DNA of 64,000 nucleotides from Axinella damicornis (Eukaryota; Porifera; Demospongiae; Axinellida; Axinellidae): positions 12,947,671 to 13,011,670 of the forward strand of contig OZ007509.1 of NCBI GenBank assembly GCA_963931865.1. The letters run 5' to 3'. The position numbers and the translations under genes were made by a program. This document shows, one piece after another, positions 44,901-56,346 of this stretch. The notes beneath the pieces were generated by a model. That model searched no databases and was not told the DNA's origin. It saw only the letters and a list, made by a program, of their open reading frames with translations. Position 1 is the stretch's first letter. Each line of letters starts with the position of its first letter.

Positions 44901-47385
44901 CACAATTGGCTGAACTTAATTATACCCTGGATCCAAATGGACTTGGAATAGAAAATGCTAACATTTTCAACAAGTTTCAACCCATTGTAAACATAGAGGC
45001 TCTGTACATGTAGGTAATGACCGCATAGTTGCATGCAAATTCCTCAAGGGTTAGACTCATGCACTACCTCAGCATAAGAAGTCATCAAAAGTCCATTCCA
45101 TTTTCAATGTATGTTCATGTCAACGCATGCTACCATGGTTTCCCAATCCACTTGCATTTCACTTGGGGATAACTGTGGGGAGGGGAGGGGCCGGAAGTCA
45201 TGTGACTCCTTGTGATGTGCAGCAATGTCACAACACTAGTACTTTCCACACTCAATACTGGCAACTGATACCATCACCATAACATGTAACCAGTCACAGT
45301 GGGAGCCAGGAGGTCATGACCTCACATCATATCAGAACACAGGTACCTTGCACACACTCAGAAATGGGATATGATGATACTGTCCTGAGGTGCAACCTTA
45401 GAATTTTATGTACTCCTTTGTATACATCCTTTTTGTGTTCCTTCCTGATCTGAACCAAGCAGGTGGACATAACCTAGCTGGCCTAATTATGACACAGTCA
45501 AGCTGTATTTAGGTACAAGATGAACATTAAGAGGTTAATTGTTGGATCTGTGTTCCCATGCTGTGCCATTCAGTACCAGGGATCTACACAGACCCACACT
45601 TGGATGAGAACATGCCCATGTGGATCAGAGCCTGAAATTGTGTCTGCTGGAGTGCATGAGTGGAAAGATCATGTGGCGAACCCATATGAATTTAATGGCA
45701 GGCAGTTTCTGAGTGGTATCACAGCATTAGCTAGACAGTAGATGAGTAGATACTTTTGAGCAAAATAAGCAACCTGCAAACTAACCTCGTGGACACCAAC
45801 AAGCCCTCATGCATTTAGAAGACAGTGTAATCCCTCCCAAGCCACTGTAAACTGTGTGGTTCCGATGTAACATGATGACCATTTGGATGTAACTTGGGTT
45901 GGGTTTTAATGTGTGGTGATAAATTGCACATAGCTACGTACATATGCAGCAAGTCAAGGGTTCAATTTCTGGGAGAGAGTACTGTTACACAGACAGCTGG
46001 AGCTAGAACACTCGGGCATGCTGACAATTTGTGTGTTAGGAATTCATTGTCTTCTTCTGATGGCAAGTATAGAGAATAGAGTGTGCCTACAGTACTGCCG
46101 ACTATTTTATACGTGTCCTGTGTAGATTGATTGGATGAATGATAATCAAGTTGACTAGTTTGGAAGCTGCTGAGTCAGGACTCCACTGAAACACTTTGAG
46201 CTATTGTTTCTGCTGTTGTACTGTGGTGTACTGACTACTGTAGCCAACACAATCAGTAAGGTCAAGAGTGCATAAATGGCAGGAATCCCAGTTGTGTACT
46301 AAGCAACCTGGTTGCAGGTGTTGTTGGCATGGTTACCAGACTTTCTCTACTGCCTGTTTGTACTGCAGCCACTGCTACTATTGTGAATGGTGCTATATAG
46401 TCGGTTACACAACTCAGTGTCAGTAGTTCAATGGTTAATACACCTCAGACCTGCATGTGAACATTGTATGCTAGTAGAGCATAACCACACCCAAAGAGGT
46501 GGAAGGGGATGTGGGAGGGGAGGGGCAGGTAGACCATTGGCCATGCAAACCTGAAATGACCACTCATCGGCCACACCCACTCAAGTAATTTTCAATCACA
46601 TTCTACAACAGGCTGTTGTGCAATTCAGTGCCACCTCAGAACCTGTTGTTCTGTTGTAGCTATTAGCATAGCTCTTAGTTGTGCATCACAAATGGTTTTA
46701 CATACTCTACTGCATTACTACTTATTACGGTAATAACTACTCAACTCAAAATTGTTTCCAGTGGATGATAATTTTCTAAACTTGTACATAGCATATGGAC
46801 TGCTACCTTGAGATCACTCAAAAATTCTCTATTCTAGAAGTTACAACAAGAGAAAATTAATTACTTACCTTCTGTGACATCAAAGACATGGAACTCATTC
46901 GTCCAGCCTCTCCCATCTGTATAGTGAGTATCCTTGTGGAAGGATGATCCGGTCTGTAGTGTGGGTTGACCGTATCCACCTATGGTGGCTAGGTGGTGTG
47001 TGCCGAAGAAAACCATGCCACACCCACTCTTTGGCATGGGACTGTTACTTGGCATTTCCTTCCACATGAGCGTGTCGGTGTCCAGTACGTGAAGGGAGTT
47101 GTGCCAAGATTTGCCATCAACACCAGCAAATGAATACAAGGAAGTTGAGTGTGCCACTGCTGCTCCGTAGTACAGCCCACGGGGTGGCACTCCTGTTGTA
47201 CGTTGTTCCTGCCAGGTCTCCAGGTAGGGATCAAAGACATTCACAGTTGACTTCAGTTTGTCTTGACCACCACGAAGAAAGTCTTGTGTGAGTCCACCCC
47301 ACGTGTACGAGTTCTTCCCAATTTGGCCTGCATAGTGTAAGAATCTTGGGGATGGTTGATACCGGGAAGACAGAATGGAGGCCAT
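32930..47385 (-). CDS. Gene A: Kelch - Roc/COR-like GTPase - ZU5 - Death-domain protein
   Basis: Thirteen exons join in one frame of 4842 bp (1613 residues): 47385-46869, 44857-44700, 42576-42391, 41283-41115, 40333-40193, 38072-35949, 35456-35361, 34986-34277, 34193-34041, 33934-33766, 33641-33576, 33374-33300, 33207-32930. All junctions are GT-AG and phase-compatible. Residues 1-345 form about six Kelch repeats (LLMTGGIDNN, TTFGGCSRFDP). Near 416-423 is a P-loop, GAPGSGKT; near 598 the switch-like DSGGQPQF; near 764-846 a COR-like segment (FPLQWYFLEMELRKL). ZU5 spans about 1150-1280 (PPDCELISAVYWVYSPHKF). The last exon is a Death domain (PGFLTEMLAGWLQRVDQV, TWRRLVEALRDP). Known families suggest a cytosolic sensor or adaptor: Kelch binds ligand, Roc-COR switches, Death recruits partners. 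Function is inferred. The start was chosen as the first ATG of the first Kelch exon. Confidence 0.85.
38073..40192. other. Gene A intron 5 with local duplications and a palindrome
   Basis: This ~2.1-kb intron joins the Kelch part to the GTPase part in phase 1. It holds two copies of a ~125-bp repeat (38820-38945 and 39270-39400, sharing AGTGTTGGCATGGAAATTG) and a 31-bp direct repeat at about 39028-39090. Nothing coding was found. Confidence 0.7.
39308..39366. repeat. Perfect 59-bp inverted repeat, 1-nt spacer
   Basis: Left arm 39308-39336 and right arm 39338-39366 are exact reverse complements (29 bp each, AATACTTGACTATTGTTCAT...). The left arm belongs to the local ~125-bp repeat; the right arm is an additional inverted copy absent from the other repeat copy at about 38865. 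Confidence 0.93.
40165..45862. repeat. Segmental duplication, copy A (Kelch exons 2-5 and introns)
   Basis: Introns and exons match 58848-64000 almost base for base over long stretches, for example 43003-43440 versus 62050-62490 and 45030-45740 versus 63320-63960. Copy-specific insertions and deletions are present, including a TTAA element at 43466-44061, ~180 bp at about 44143-44290 absent from copy B, and unrelated sequence around 41560-42120. Confidence 0.95.
43462..44065. mobile_element. piggyBac-like non-autonomous element at TTAA
   Basis: A 596-bp insertion (43466-44061) begins CCCTTTAACC and ends CTTAAAGGG, flanked by TTAA at 43462-43465 and 44062-44065. The homologous site in copy B (62517-62520) has a single TTAA with matching flanks and no insertion. 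No transposase ORF is present. It lies in the Gene A intron between Kelch exons 2 and 3. Confidence 0.93.
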
Positions 47386-47867
47386 CTCTCATACTCAAAG
47401 AGGTTGGATCCTAGTTCAAGAATACAAATGACAGAATATAAACACATGTTCTGGTCCTCTCAACAGCTGTTCTTATGCACTGCACTAGTGCATGTGTAAG
47501 ATGGTCTCATTCACTCCCAGCTCTCGTCTGTTGCAGTATGACAACCAAGCAACAGAGGCTGAGAGTGGGGGACTGGGAACAATGCTGTGAGGTGTACACG
47601 TGTAAAGACTGAGAGTATACTTGAACCCCATTTTGAAAATTCCTCAATGTAGGAGAAGTTCTTGCTAACAGAAAGGATTCCTTTAATTAACGAGCAATGG
47701 CACTCCTCCCATGAGGAGTCTTGTGATTGTCTGCCACACCCCTCCAACCACACCCTCCCAACCAAGCGCTACTTTAGGTCATTATGGGCTACTACATCAC
47801 CATAGATTGGGAATGACGGACCTGGGAGAGTCATTGCTACAGTGACACTTCCAACGGCAGTGGCCTC

Positions 47868-48193
47868 CAGCCTCGTTCTCAGGTCACTACCACCTCCAGT
47901 CTTTGATCACTTGGAGTGTGCAAATACGGAGGGGGAAGGACTGGGAGATTTGGTCAATGTTAATACTGGTGGCTTCAGGGTAGACACACGAGGGGGGCAG
48001 TGCCCAACCGTAATAAGTCCTGTGTATCATGAACAACAAATGGTACTGATACTGAGATCCTTTGTCAGGCACCGCCAGTTGTGTGTCTACTTGGCATCAC
48101 TGCACGTGACCAAATCTCCCAGACCTTCCCCTTCCATATTTGCATACATCAAACAGTCAAAGACTGGTGGTGGGGAGGGCTGGGAATGAGGCT
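47868..48193. mobile_element. ~325-bp foldback element with long inverted ends
   Basis: About 100 bp at the left (AGCCTCGTTCTCAGG, then CCAGTCTTTGA and GGAAGGACTGGGAGATTTGG) recurs inverted at the right, ending GGGCTGGGAATGAGGCTA. The ends belong to the TAGCCTCG terminus family. No clear 9-bp duplication was identified. Confidence 0.75.
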
Positions 48194-48632
48194 ATACATC
48201 TAGTTCCTCCACAGAGGCTGTGTTCGTGCAGTTTCTACTATCATTTCAGTTGTCAGTGAGGGCAACTGCACTCAGTGCACTCTGCCACTGCTTTCTGTTT
48301 CCGTGGCGATGTTTCGTATTATTGCATTAACTTTCTGCTTTAGTTTTACTAGGGCACACATCCTAATAATACAATTGGTCTGGCCATGGCTGTACTGCTT
48401 CCCCCAGCCCTGATAAAGTGTATACGCTTAGTTGTCTATGGCTCATGCTACTCTAGGATTCTCTTCGTGGGTAGGATATTTTAACCTGGGTTATCATAAC
48501 CTACATAAAGAGTCTATTCTTTAGCTTAATGTGCAGGTTCTAGCTTAATAGGACCAGTTTATGTAACAAAACTATAAATTATGACCTTCTAACCATATTT
48601 AAAAAGGCCATTGTAATAATCAAGGGCACCAA

Positions 48633-48934
48633 TAGTCTCGGAACCAGACCCTTCACACGGGGAGGAGGTAGGGTCTGTGCACATCACATGCGCACATTCA
48701 AGTTGTCCTTGCAGAATGCAATTATGCATGGGCAATTAGCGATCAACTGTGATACTGTCGTACAAACACACTCGCGACCTGCTTGCTGCTCCCCTCACCT
48801 TTTGTTTCCATGCCATCATTTGCAACCAATGTTGACCTGATTTGTCAGGTCAACATTCCGTCCTGGGGACAAGTTGAATGTAACGTACCCAGACCCTTCC
48901 TCCTCCCCGTGCGAAGGGTCTGGTTCCAAGACTA
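48633..48934. mobile_element. ~302-bp foldback element, TAGTCTCGG ends
   Basis: The left end TAGTCTCGGAACCAGACCCT and following ACGGGGAGGAGG are mirrored at the right by CTCCTCCCCGTGCGAAGGGT ending GGTTCCAAGACTA. Inside, 48828-48857 is a smaller hairpin with 13-bp arms (AATGTTGACCTGA) and a 4-nt loop. A single end, TAGTCTCCGAACCAGACCAG, recurs at about 49279. Confidence 0.75.
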
Positions 48935-51900
48935 GTTACACAATTAACATACCTTTGCTGAAGTGTCTTGTAGTAGACTACTTGTGTAGTGCTGCTACCG
49001 TCAGACTGAATCCTCACTGTAGTGTTCAAGTGGTATACATACTTATTGAATCACAGAGCTGGACTGACAACATTCAAATTGATTTCAGCCCCACCCCCTA
49101 CCCATGTACAACAATTGAGCAAGGAGTACATAACATGATAACGGTTAGTGTGATGATGGGCTCCGGGTGTAATTTGCTTGGTTACTGTGGTACAGCTCAA
49201 TGTTTAAGCTTGCACGAGTGATGGTACAGGCCCGTAACGAATAAAATGACATGCAAACACAAAATACAGAAGTCTGACAATAGTCTCCGAACCAGACCAG
49301 CTAACACACACATAATGCTTGCTTGCGTACCTGCAGCGCGTTTTGCAGAGTTCTATATATTTTCGGTGTAACAGGGCGCATTCTTCGTTGGGTGTGGCAC
49401 AAATTGACATATGACGTCACGAGCTAATTAGCCTCGGGGCTCGATCTTCAGACGAGCAGTGCAGTGCATGCAGTGCATGCAATTTTGTCAACCATACAGA
49501 GAACTTGGGATCCTGTCTGAGCCTGTTGTTCAAGGTTAGCCATTCAAAGTGCACTTAGCTATTGATCTGATTGAAACCAGGTTGCGGGGCTAATGGTGTC
49601 CTCCCTTCCCGGTGGAGCCCACCGGGCAAGATTCCCTATCCTTTCCTCATCCGACCCCATTAGCTATCGTATGTACATTTATGTGTGTGTGTGTCTGACG
49701 TCATTTGTATGATCAGTATTCCCACAATTTGTTTCAAAGTAGCCATACCCAGGCCCGCACCAGTTTCGATTGCATGAAGAATGTACTACCTAAAACAGTG
49801 TGGGCCTGGGATTGAGGCTATTTTCAAGCCGCTGTACTGACAGTGCAGGTTCCTCCCATAATTTTTAAAAACTAGTTTAGTTGTGTGTTTATACAGCTCT
49901 GTGTTCTATATGTGTGTTCACTGGGGATGGTGGGAGAGAATTTTAACGTGCTGTCTTTCCTTTAATGCCCCCCTTTATTTGGAATGCTTTACTGGGCTCC
50001 ATTTTATGTATGCATGTCGTTTTATATTAGGAAGGGATGGTTGGAGAGTGGGCTCCCTGTCCTTGTGGTGGCCGGAAATGGCTCAGCAGTATTGGGTCAG
50101 TGTCATCTCCATCATTTTCCGCTTGCTCTCCCCTCCTGCTCCCCTCCGTCTTTCCCATCCCACCCCTCCCTCCTCCTCTCTTTGTCCCCTCCTCCCCCCT
50201 CCTCCTCTCTTTGTTCCCTCTTCTTCTCTCTTCCTTGTGTCCCCTCCTCCTCACTTCATCCCCTCCTCCCCTTTGTCCCCTCCTCCTCTCCCCTCCTCCT
50301 CCTCCTCCTCCTCTCTCTCTTTCCTCCACTTCCCATCCAACTTCCACACACCCAGGAGCACATGTTCTGCTGCCACACGTGTATTGAGCAGGTAAAACAT
50401 GGAAGGTGAGAGTTCCTTCAACAGCTGCTACTGCTGGTGTTTCTGTGTGCAGTTCATGCAGTGATGCCAAGAGATACTCTCTGTCATGTGAGTCACGTAC
50501 AGGAGTTTATCTTAATTGGTTAGTAATGAAACTGGATCGACTGCAGCCAGCCAGCATTAAGTAGAATGCTCAGCTCAATATAACAGGCTTACAACTGCCT
50601 CTGGTGCCAGCACCAGGAACTGAACTCATTATTGTGAGCTTTTATCAGGCATCATTCACTGCATCTAAGAGTGCCAATCTTGCCAATATTCATCCATGGC
50701 AGTATGTAAACATTTGATGGGATACCATGAAGTGAACACTAAGTCCATGGTTATTTGGCGGGCATTACTTGGACGATTGTATCCTCCTCCTTACGAGCCT
50801 GGGAATGTGGCTAGGACTGCTTGCAATTGGATTACTCCAGGGTCCCTAAGAATCAGTTTGTCCCAGTTCAGTCCATCCTCAAGAGTGAGCGTCAGTTGTG
50901 GCGTGCATGAGTCCTGTAGGGCTTGCTAACTTCAAACAACCCAGGGTTGTTGGAATGTGGGTTGGGTCTGGGGTGGTCTCTCTTGCTGACCCAGTGCTGT
51001 CTGTTGTACCAGACAAGGGGTGGAACTCGGTCAGTATTCATGTGGTGTTGGGTGCTTGTGTAATGTACCACTAGATTTGATAGTACTTACTGGAGGCTTT
51101 TGTACCACATTGGATGTAATACTAGCCCTTGAAGTGACAGTAGGCGGGAGTTGGGTCAGGACCTGTGGGGATGAAGCTGTATGTCCACACACCCAAGAGC
51201 AGTCTAGTGATGCCAAGTTATATTCAACCAGTAATCTGTTCACCATTCATCACAATGTACGACCTCGATTGTGTGTGTCACACTGTCAGATATGATGACT
51301 AGTGTAGCAGCTGCCCACAGCACCCTCTGAATGCATTCCCAGCAGACACCAGAGAACACTGTCTGCTCACGGACACTGTGAAAGCGAATGTGTGGTGTTG
51401 ATCAGTAACATTTGCAGCATGCTATGATATTCAGACTTATGAGTACCACTAGTGTGGTGCTATAATATCACATTGGAGGGCCCCCTGGGGCCCTATTCTC
51501 ATGGGGGCCCAAAGTTTACAATACCGGAACCAAATGGAGACCTTATTTCCCGGAATGGACCGGGGGTCAAAGTACAGATGGGACTGTTAAGCTACGGCCA
51601 GTGCGGGTGGCTGAAGAAGGAAGATGTGTACAAGACTGTTTGCAAAACTAGTATCTATCCTAAGTCGAAAGTGCGTCCCCAAAAACTTGTCCAGTCCGGT
51701 CTGTTCCTGGAAAATAAGGTGGCATTCTGGTCTGTTCCATTCCGGGAAATAGTAGTCTTGTGCCCATCCGGAAATACCTATGGAAACTCTGTCTGGGCTT
51801 GGTATAGTGGCAAAGAGTGGAATGTAGTCAAATCATTAATTAAAACTCTTTGGACCCAATTTCTTTCTCTAGGTCATTTTCAGTCTATAGAACTCTCTGT

Positions 51901-52060
51901 TCCCTGGCGTTGCTGGGCTCGAAACTGCTCACACAGGTAATTTCAGCTATACTAAGCATATACGAGACTTAACCACGCCCACCAATTAACGAACATGCAA
52001 TCAAGTCTCCCGAGAAATGTCAACCTGCAGTAGCTGAAAAACGGGCCATGAAAACACTCT
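48935..52060. other. Mostly non-coding; pyrimidine tract and foldback fragment
   Basis: 50095-50345 is a C/T-rich tract (CCCCTCCTCC units) whose long ORFs are artefacts. Immediately after it, 50356-50391 is flanked by AG and GTAAAA and reads EHMFCCHTCIEQ, which resembles the middle of a RING finger, but no partner exon was found. 51470-51790 has the pair TATTTCCCGGAATGGA (about 51546) and TCCATTCCGGGAAATA (about 51735) in opposite orientation, so it may be a decayed foldback element; the 162-codon ORF over it is probably spurious. Confidence 0.4.
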
Positions 52061-52063
52061 CAC

Positions 52064-52162
52064 CATCTTTTGTTGTCGTGCGGTAGCGTCCATCCCTGTA
52101 GCGATTGAAGAGGTAGATACACGAGTAGTCTCCATCCTTGTTATGGCCATTGATGAGGTAGA
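52064..52162 (-). CDS. Orphan exon of unidentified protein
   Basis: A 99-bp minus-strand open block lies between an AACAG acceptor and a GTGAGAG donor, with phase 1 at both ends (a symmetric exon). It encodes YLINGHNKDGDYSCIYLFNR followed by YRDGRYRTTTKD. The tyrosine-rich pattern looks like an extracellular beta-sheet module, but I do not recognise it. No neighbouring exon could be assigned. Confidence 0.4.
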
Positions 52163-52721
52163 CTGTTCATGATTCGTGTCTCCAACTCACTGAGTGTAGT
52201 CGAGCAATTGCAATCTTTCTTACCAAGACTCAAGTAACTCTCAGTTGTTTACAGAAGCGTGTCTTTACCGGTGGATGTATGAACATACGGACAGACACAC
52301 ATGGTTCATGTTGTGCACGTCTGGGGCTCACTCAGGCTCGCCCCAATTAGTGAAGAAGAGACATTAGTTTTGTAGGATCTGTGTCATGTGACAGGCCAAT
52401 TTTTACTTTCCTAGTGTCTAGTCTTATTGCATTACGCTGCACTTGACGTTACTGATGTCGTTGTTTGGTGACATCTGTGGCATGTGACGGGCCAAGTTCT
52501 GTTCCTAGTGTGTCGGTCATGAAGTGGTTCTTATTGAAACCTTTTGCATTTCATTGCAGTTCAGTCAGTTACGAGAGTCCGTGAGAATCTGTTGATGCCC
52601 GTGAACTGTCACTTCCACTGAAGATATGCTGTCAGGATAGCAAACCTGAAGGTGAGGATTGGCCATGGCTACTGGGCCCTTGGCAGTGAAACTTGGGCGA
52701 TAGTACCTTCTGTGTAACAGA

Positions 52722-52722
52722 A

Positions 52723-52759
<37 letters not shown>
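52722..52759. repeat. 38-base G homopolymer
   Basis: Longest G run in the window; ORFs reading poly-Pro or poly-Gly through it are artefacts. Confidence 0.95.
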
Positions 52760-52760
<1 letters not shown>

Positions 52761-53217
52761 GAGTGACCCAGGCCCCAGGCAAGGGTCTTTACTGTTGGTG
52801 AGCAATACTCGTGCCTTCGGAGGACAAGCGTCACACCGTGTAGTCTTGTTCACACCCACTTAACCACCCACCAACTGCTGACAGTGCAACATCGTGCTAT
52901 CACCACAGGAATGGTTTCAATTGCACAGTAAAAATATAATGTTGTGCGTAATGTACAACTCGTGTACACCCTCCCCTTTTGCTTCCCAATTGTTAGCGTT
53001 TACTAGGTCTACTAGGCTGTCAATGGAAATCACTGGGTCTATTTCTGGTGTGTGTGATTGGATGGTTGTTTCCTCTGGTACTCTTGCTATGACCACCTGA
53101 GGTAGGTGGTGCAAGCAGTGCCAGTTGTGCAATCAAGTTAGCTCTTCCAAGCCTCTCCCACCAGATTGTAGCACTTCCCTTCAACACACCACATGTACAG
53201 TCATGGTACACCATAAT

Positions 53218-53548
53218 CAACTGCACAAGATCATACCCAGGCTTTGTTAGATTGAGCTGAGTACTCCAAGCCAGACTGTGAATGACTGCACAAGATCGTA
53301 CCCAGGCTTTGTTAGATTGAGCTGAGTACTCCAAGCCAGACTGTGAATGACTGCACAAGATCGTACCCAGGCTTTGTTAGATTGAGCTGAGCACTCCAAG
53401 CCAGACTGTGAATGACTGCACAAGATCGTACCCAGGCTTTGTTAGATTGAGCTGAGCACTCCAAGCCAGACTGTGAATGACTGCACAAGATCGTACCCAG
53501 GCTTTGTTAGATTGAGCTGAGTACTCCAACCCAGACTGTGAATGACTG
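53218..53548. repeat. 65-bp tandem repeat, five copies
   Basis: Nearly identical 65-bp units starting TGACTGCACAAGATCGTACC and containing AGATTGAGCTGAGTACTCCA. The first copy starts CAACTGCACAAGATCATACC and the last ends at GAATGACTGCAG. The period is not a multiple of three. Confidence 0.95.
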
Positions 53549-54119
53549 CAGTCTATTTGATACTGGCTGCATTTGATCTACTAATGACATCATTCACTGC
53601 ATCTAAGAGTCCCATCAAGAACAGGACACACGTGCAATTGGAAACTTCATGCTTCGAGATGACCGCTAGGAAACAGTGTTTTCTCACGATCTATGTACTT
53701 CACAGGCATCGTGGCTATTGTTTCGGCTGTTTTTTCCAGCTATTTCCTATTATTCATAACATTTGGCTCCACGTACCTCTCCAGTATATACGGTAAGCGG
53801 TCACTCCCACACCTTGGATATGGCCATACACGAACACAGTATATGCGATAGTACCTGTTCAATGTGCATCGGCAGAGATGTCATGTCGATTGTAGCTGCA
53901 CTGCATGCATCCTGGCCTGTAGACGTTCATGACAGCGCGGGGTATGTGTTCTATGAACACCTCTAGTTGTAGCTAGCACTCCAGTTATACACACCACTGC
54001 ACAGGTCTTTGAATACAAGCTACATGTAAATGTCATCATGGATAATCCATGATGTCATGAATGTGTTGCAGAAAACATCTGTTACTGACATGTATTAAAT
54101 ATGTGTACTACTGGCCCGT

Positions 54120-54425
54120 ATTCTCTCACCTCCGTAACGGACCTGTGCAAACAGTCCGTGCACGTGTAGCGTTTATGCCCGTAACGGACCCGTATACGGG
54201 TCCGTAACAGGAAGGTAAATCCCACATCCTGTTTCGGATCGGTAACGAGTTATAGGCGCATGTGCCTAATAACGCGCGACTACGGTATTTTGTTGTGTAT
54301 AACAGTATAACAGTAGTTTCCAAGTTCCCCACAAAAACCTAGGGAGCCGCGCATGCGCGAACAGTGGATACCAGGCGCTCTTCTCCCCAATTACCGAGCG
54401 CCTGGGAACGAGGCTATACTGCATG
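54120..54425. repeat. Cluster of short hairpin elements
   Basis: GTAACGGACCCG and CGGGTCCGTAAC face each other at 54181-54210. 54247-54290 carries the inverted copy of the ATACCGTAGTCGC element seen at 21207. 54385-54415 has CCAGGCGCTC facing GAGCGCCTGG and ends with GGGAACGAGGCTA, a TAGCCTCG-family right end. Confidence 0.6.
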
Positions 54426-54515
54426 CCATTAGCAATAAGGCATGTGCCCATGCCATCCAAGCGTGCCCATGGGCATGGACGTCTGGGACCTCTGGCATGA
54501 GATTGACTAAATATA

Positions 54516-54935
54516 GGTTAGACACTGAGACCAAGGGATCTACGCGATTTAGAAACCCGAGGGCCCTGGGCTGTAGCGTCCCGAGCGCAGCGAGGGCGCT
54601 ACTAAGGGCCCGAGGGTTTCTAAATCGCGTAGATCCCATTGGTCTCAGTGTCTAACCGATTTAGAGTATAGCAACGGTAACTACGCTAGCGCTTCAGTTG
54701 TCAACAGAATAACCTACGAGTTGGAGGTCCTTTTCGACGAAATAACACTGGAAACGAGTACAAGGCAGATACTAGCGCTGTGTGCCCTCGCTGCGCTCGG
54801 GACGCTACAGCCCAGGGCCCTCAGGTTTCTAGATCCCTTGGTCTAGAGTACAGCAACGGTAACTACGCTAGCGCTCCAGTTTTCAACAGAATAACTTACC
54901 ATCGGATGTCCTTTTCGAAGAAATAACAGACTGGC
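54516..54935. mobile_element. Compound foldback element
   Basis: 54516-54657 is an inverted repeat with ~52-bp arms beginning GGTTAGACACTGAGACCAA; the arms differ by about one indel and one base. The loop is CpG-rich (CCCGAGCGCAGCGAGGGCGC). A third, inverted copy of arm plus loop occurs at about 54780-54845. The flanking segment AGCAACGGTAACTACGCTAG is directly repeated at about 54670 and 54850. Confidence 0.8.
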
Positions 54936-54999
54936 TACGAGCAGCAGGTAAACGCTGACATGGCGCGCGAGTGACTTGCGCGCACGAGCAGTCATATGG

Positions 55000-56340
55000 C
55001 TCCGCCCCTCAACTTGGCTCCACCCCACCAGTGCCGTCATTTACCGCTTCGAGCTCTCGCGTAGCTCGTGTACTGATGTAGCCGTCCAACAAAGACAAGA
55101 GTAGTACGCAGACATGTGCACTGCCAACAATTCTAAAGCAGCTGCATGCTATAATTTTTATGTAGTTGCCATGGATTTCAAGTTGGCAGTAAACAATAAT
55201 TGTGTATCCTGGGGGCTCAATAGAAAACCCCATACGAGGTTTTCTATTGAAGACGAGGTTTTCTATCAGATTTAGATACCTCGCAGTGAGTAATCTGATT
55301 GGTGGAATTGGTACAACTATACTCTAAAGAAGTGTAAAATATGAACACGCGAAGTATGTGCTGTGATGAGTGCATTTTGTTAAAAGTCAGATTATGATTA
55401 TGACACTATTAGGTGGGTGAACTAATTAGGAATAATGGTATATTTAGCTACGGTTCCCCTTCTGTTGCCTGTATGCCCTCATGCAGTTAATCCCCCCACC
55501 TGATAAAAGCACAAAATGTGTGTAGCATGATTGCAGCCATGTAGCTATACTTTTTGTTCTGCTAGTGAGTATGAGAATCCTCAGGCAAAGCCTCACAAGT
55601 CATAATTGTGACCCATGTATCAAAAACCATTGGGCTTTTACAATGTTCACATTCAAGCTTCAAGTTGTATTGTACCTGCATGTCCTTAAGACTATAATAT
55701 TTTATATATAGTAGACTCCTTGCATGACTCTCATTGTTCCATTGTTGACCATTCTACTCTTCTCACCTTTCACCTCACTCTCTGCACTCATTAGCTAAAC
55801 TTGATCATTATTCCATTCCTGCACTACTCAAATTCTAGGTCACATTGATTCCATTCTCTACAAGTTGATCAAAATTGGAAAGCAAACTTGGATTTTGATG
55901 TGAAATTGGTATGAAACCATGAAATTCCATCTAGAGCTCTGAATCCTCTATACGGCCCATCAAGTGATACAGGAGTGATACTGAGTGATACAAAGTCAAT
56001 TAATTTAACATGTATACCCGGGCGATTTAATTCCAGAGGTGTAAAACTCTATGTCTTATCAAGAGATACAACACCGTTTCAATCCCAGAGCTCGGACTTC
56101 AACTGCACATGCACCACTCATGCAAGCATAAATTTAAATTGTGCTCTTTTAAAATGATGAAAACTGGCTCAACACCTTCAATCCAAAGAGTATAATGTAA
56201 TGAGTGCATGCAACATGTAACTGTACAAGAAGGATAAGGAAATCAAGCTTCAACTGTGGGTACATTTTGTACATCAAAAACAATCAAGTCAAGTATATAG
56301 CCTTAGCTGCAAGTTGGAGGAGTTCCAAGCTATTTATATA
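55000..56340. other. AT-rich stretch between repeats and Gene B
   Basis: No gene was recognised. A small hairpin pairs CAATAGAAAACC (about 55218) with GGTTTTCTATTG (about 55234). The part left of 56347 should hold the Gene B 3' untranslated region and polyadenylation signal; ATTAAA/AATAAA-like words occur but none could be assigned. Confidence 0.4.
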
Positions 56341-56346
56341 GTGGTG

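Noticed and set aside
46420..46480. tRNA or SINE A-box-like sequence TAGTTCAATGGTTAATAC
   Set aside because: No B box at the expected distance and no cloverleaf could be folded; chance or a very old SINE fragment.
49883..50409. Ser/Pro-rich ORFs and a possible RING protein around 50 kb
   Set aside because: The long frames read a pyrimidine tract. The 12-codon EHMFCCHTCIEQ piece is suggestive, but no other RING exon was found, so it is only mentioned inside the region note.
51452..51940. 162-codon plus-strand ORF starting MWCYNITLEG
   Set aside because: It overlaps an apparent inverted-repeat element (TATTTCCCGGAATGGA facing TCCATTCCGGGAAATA) and shows no domain. Openness seems accidental.
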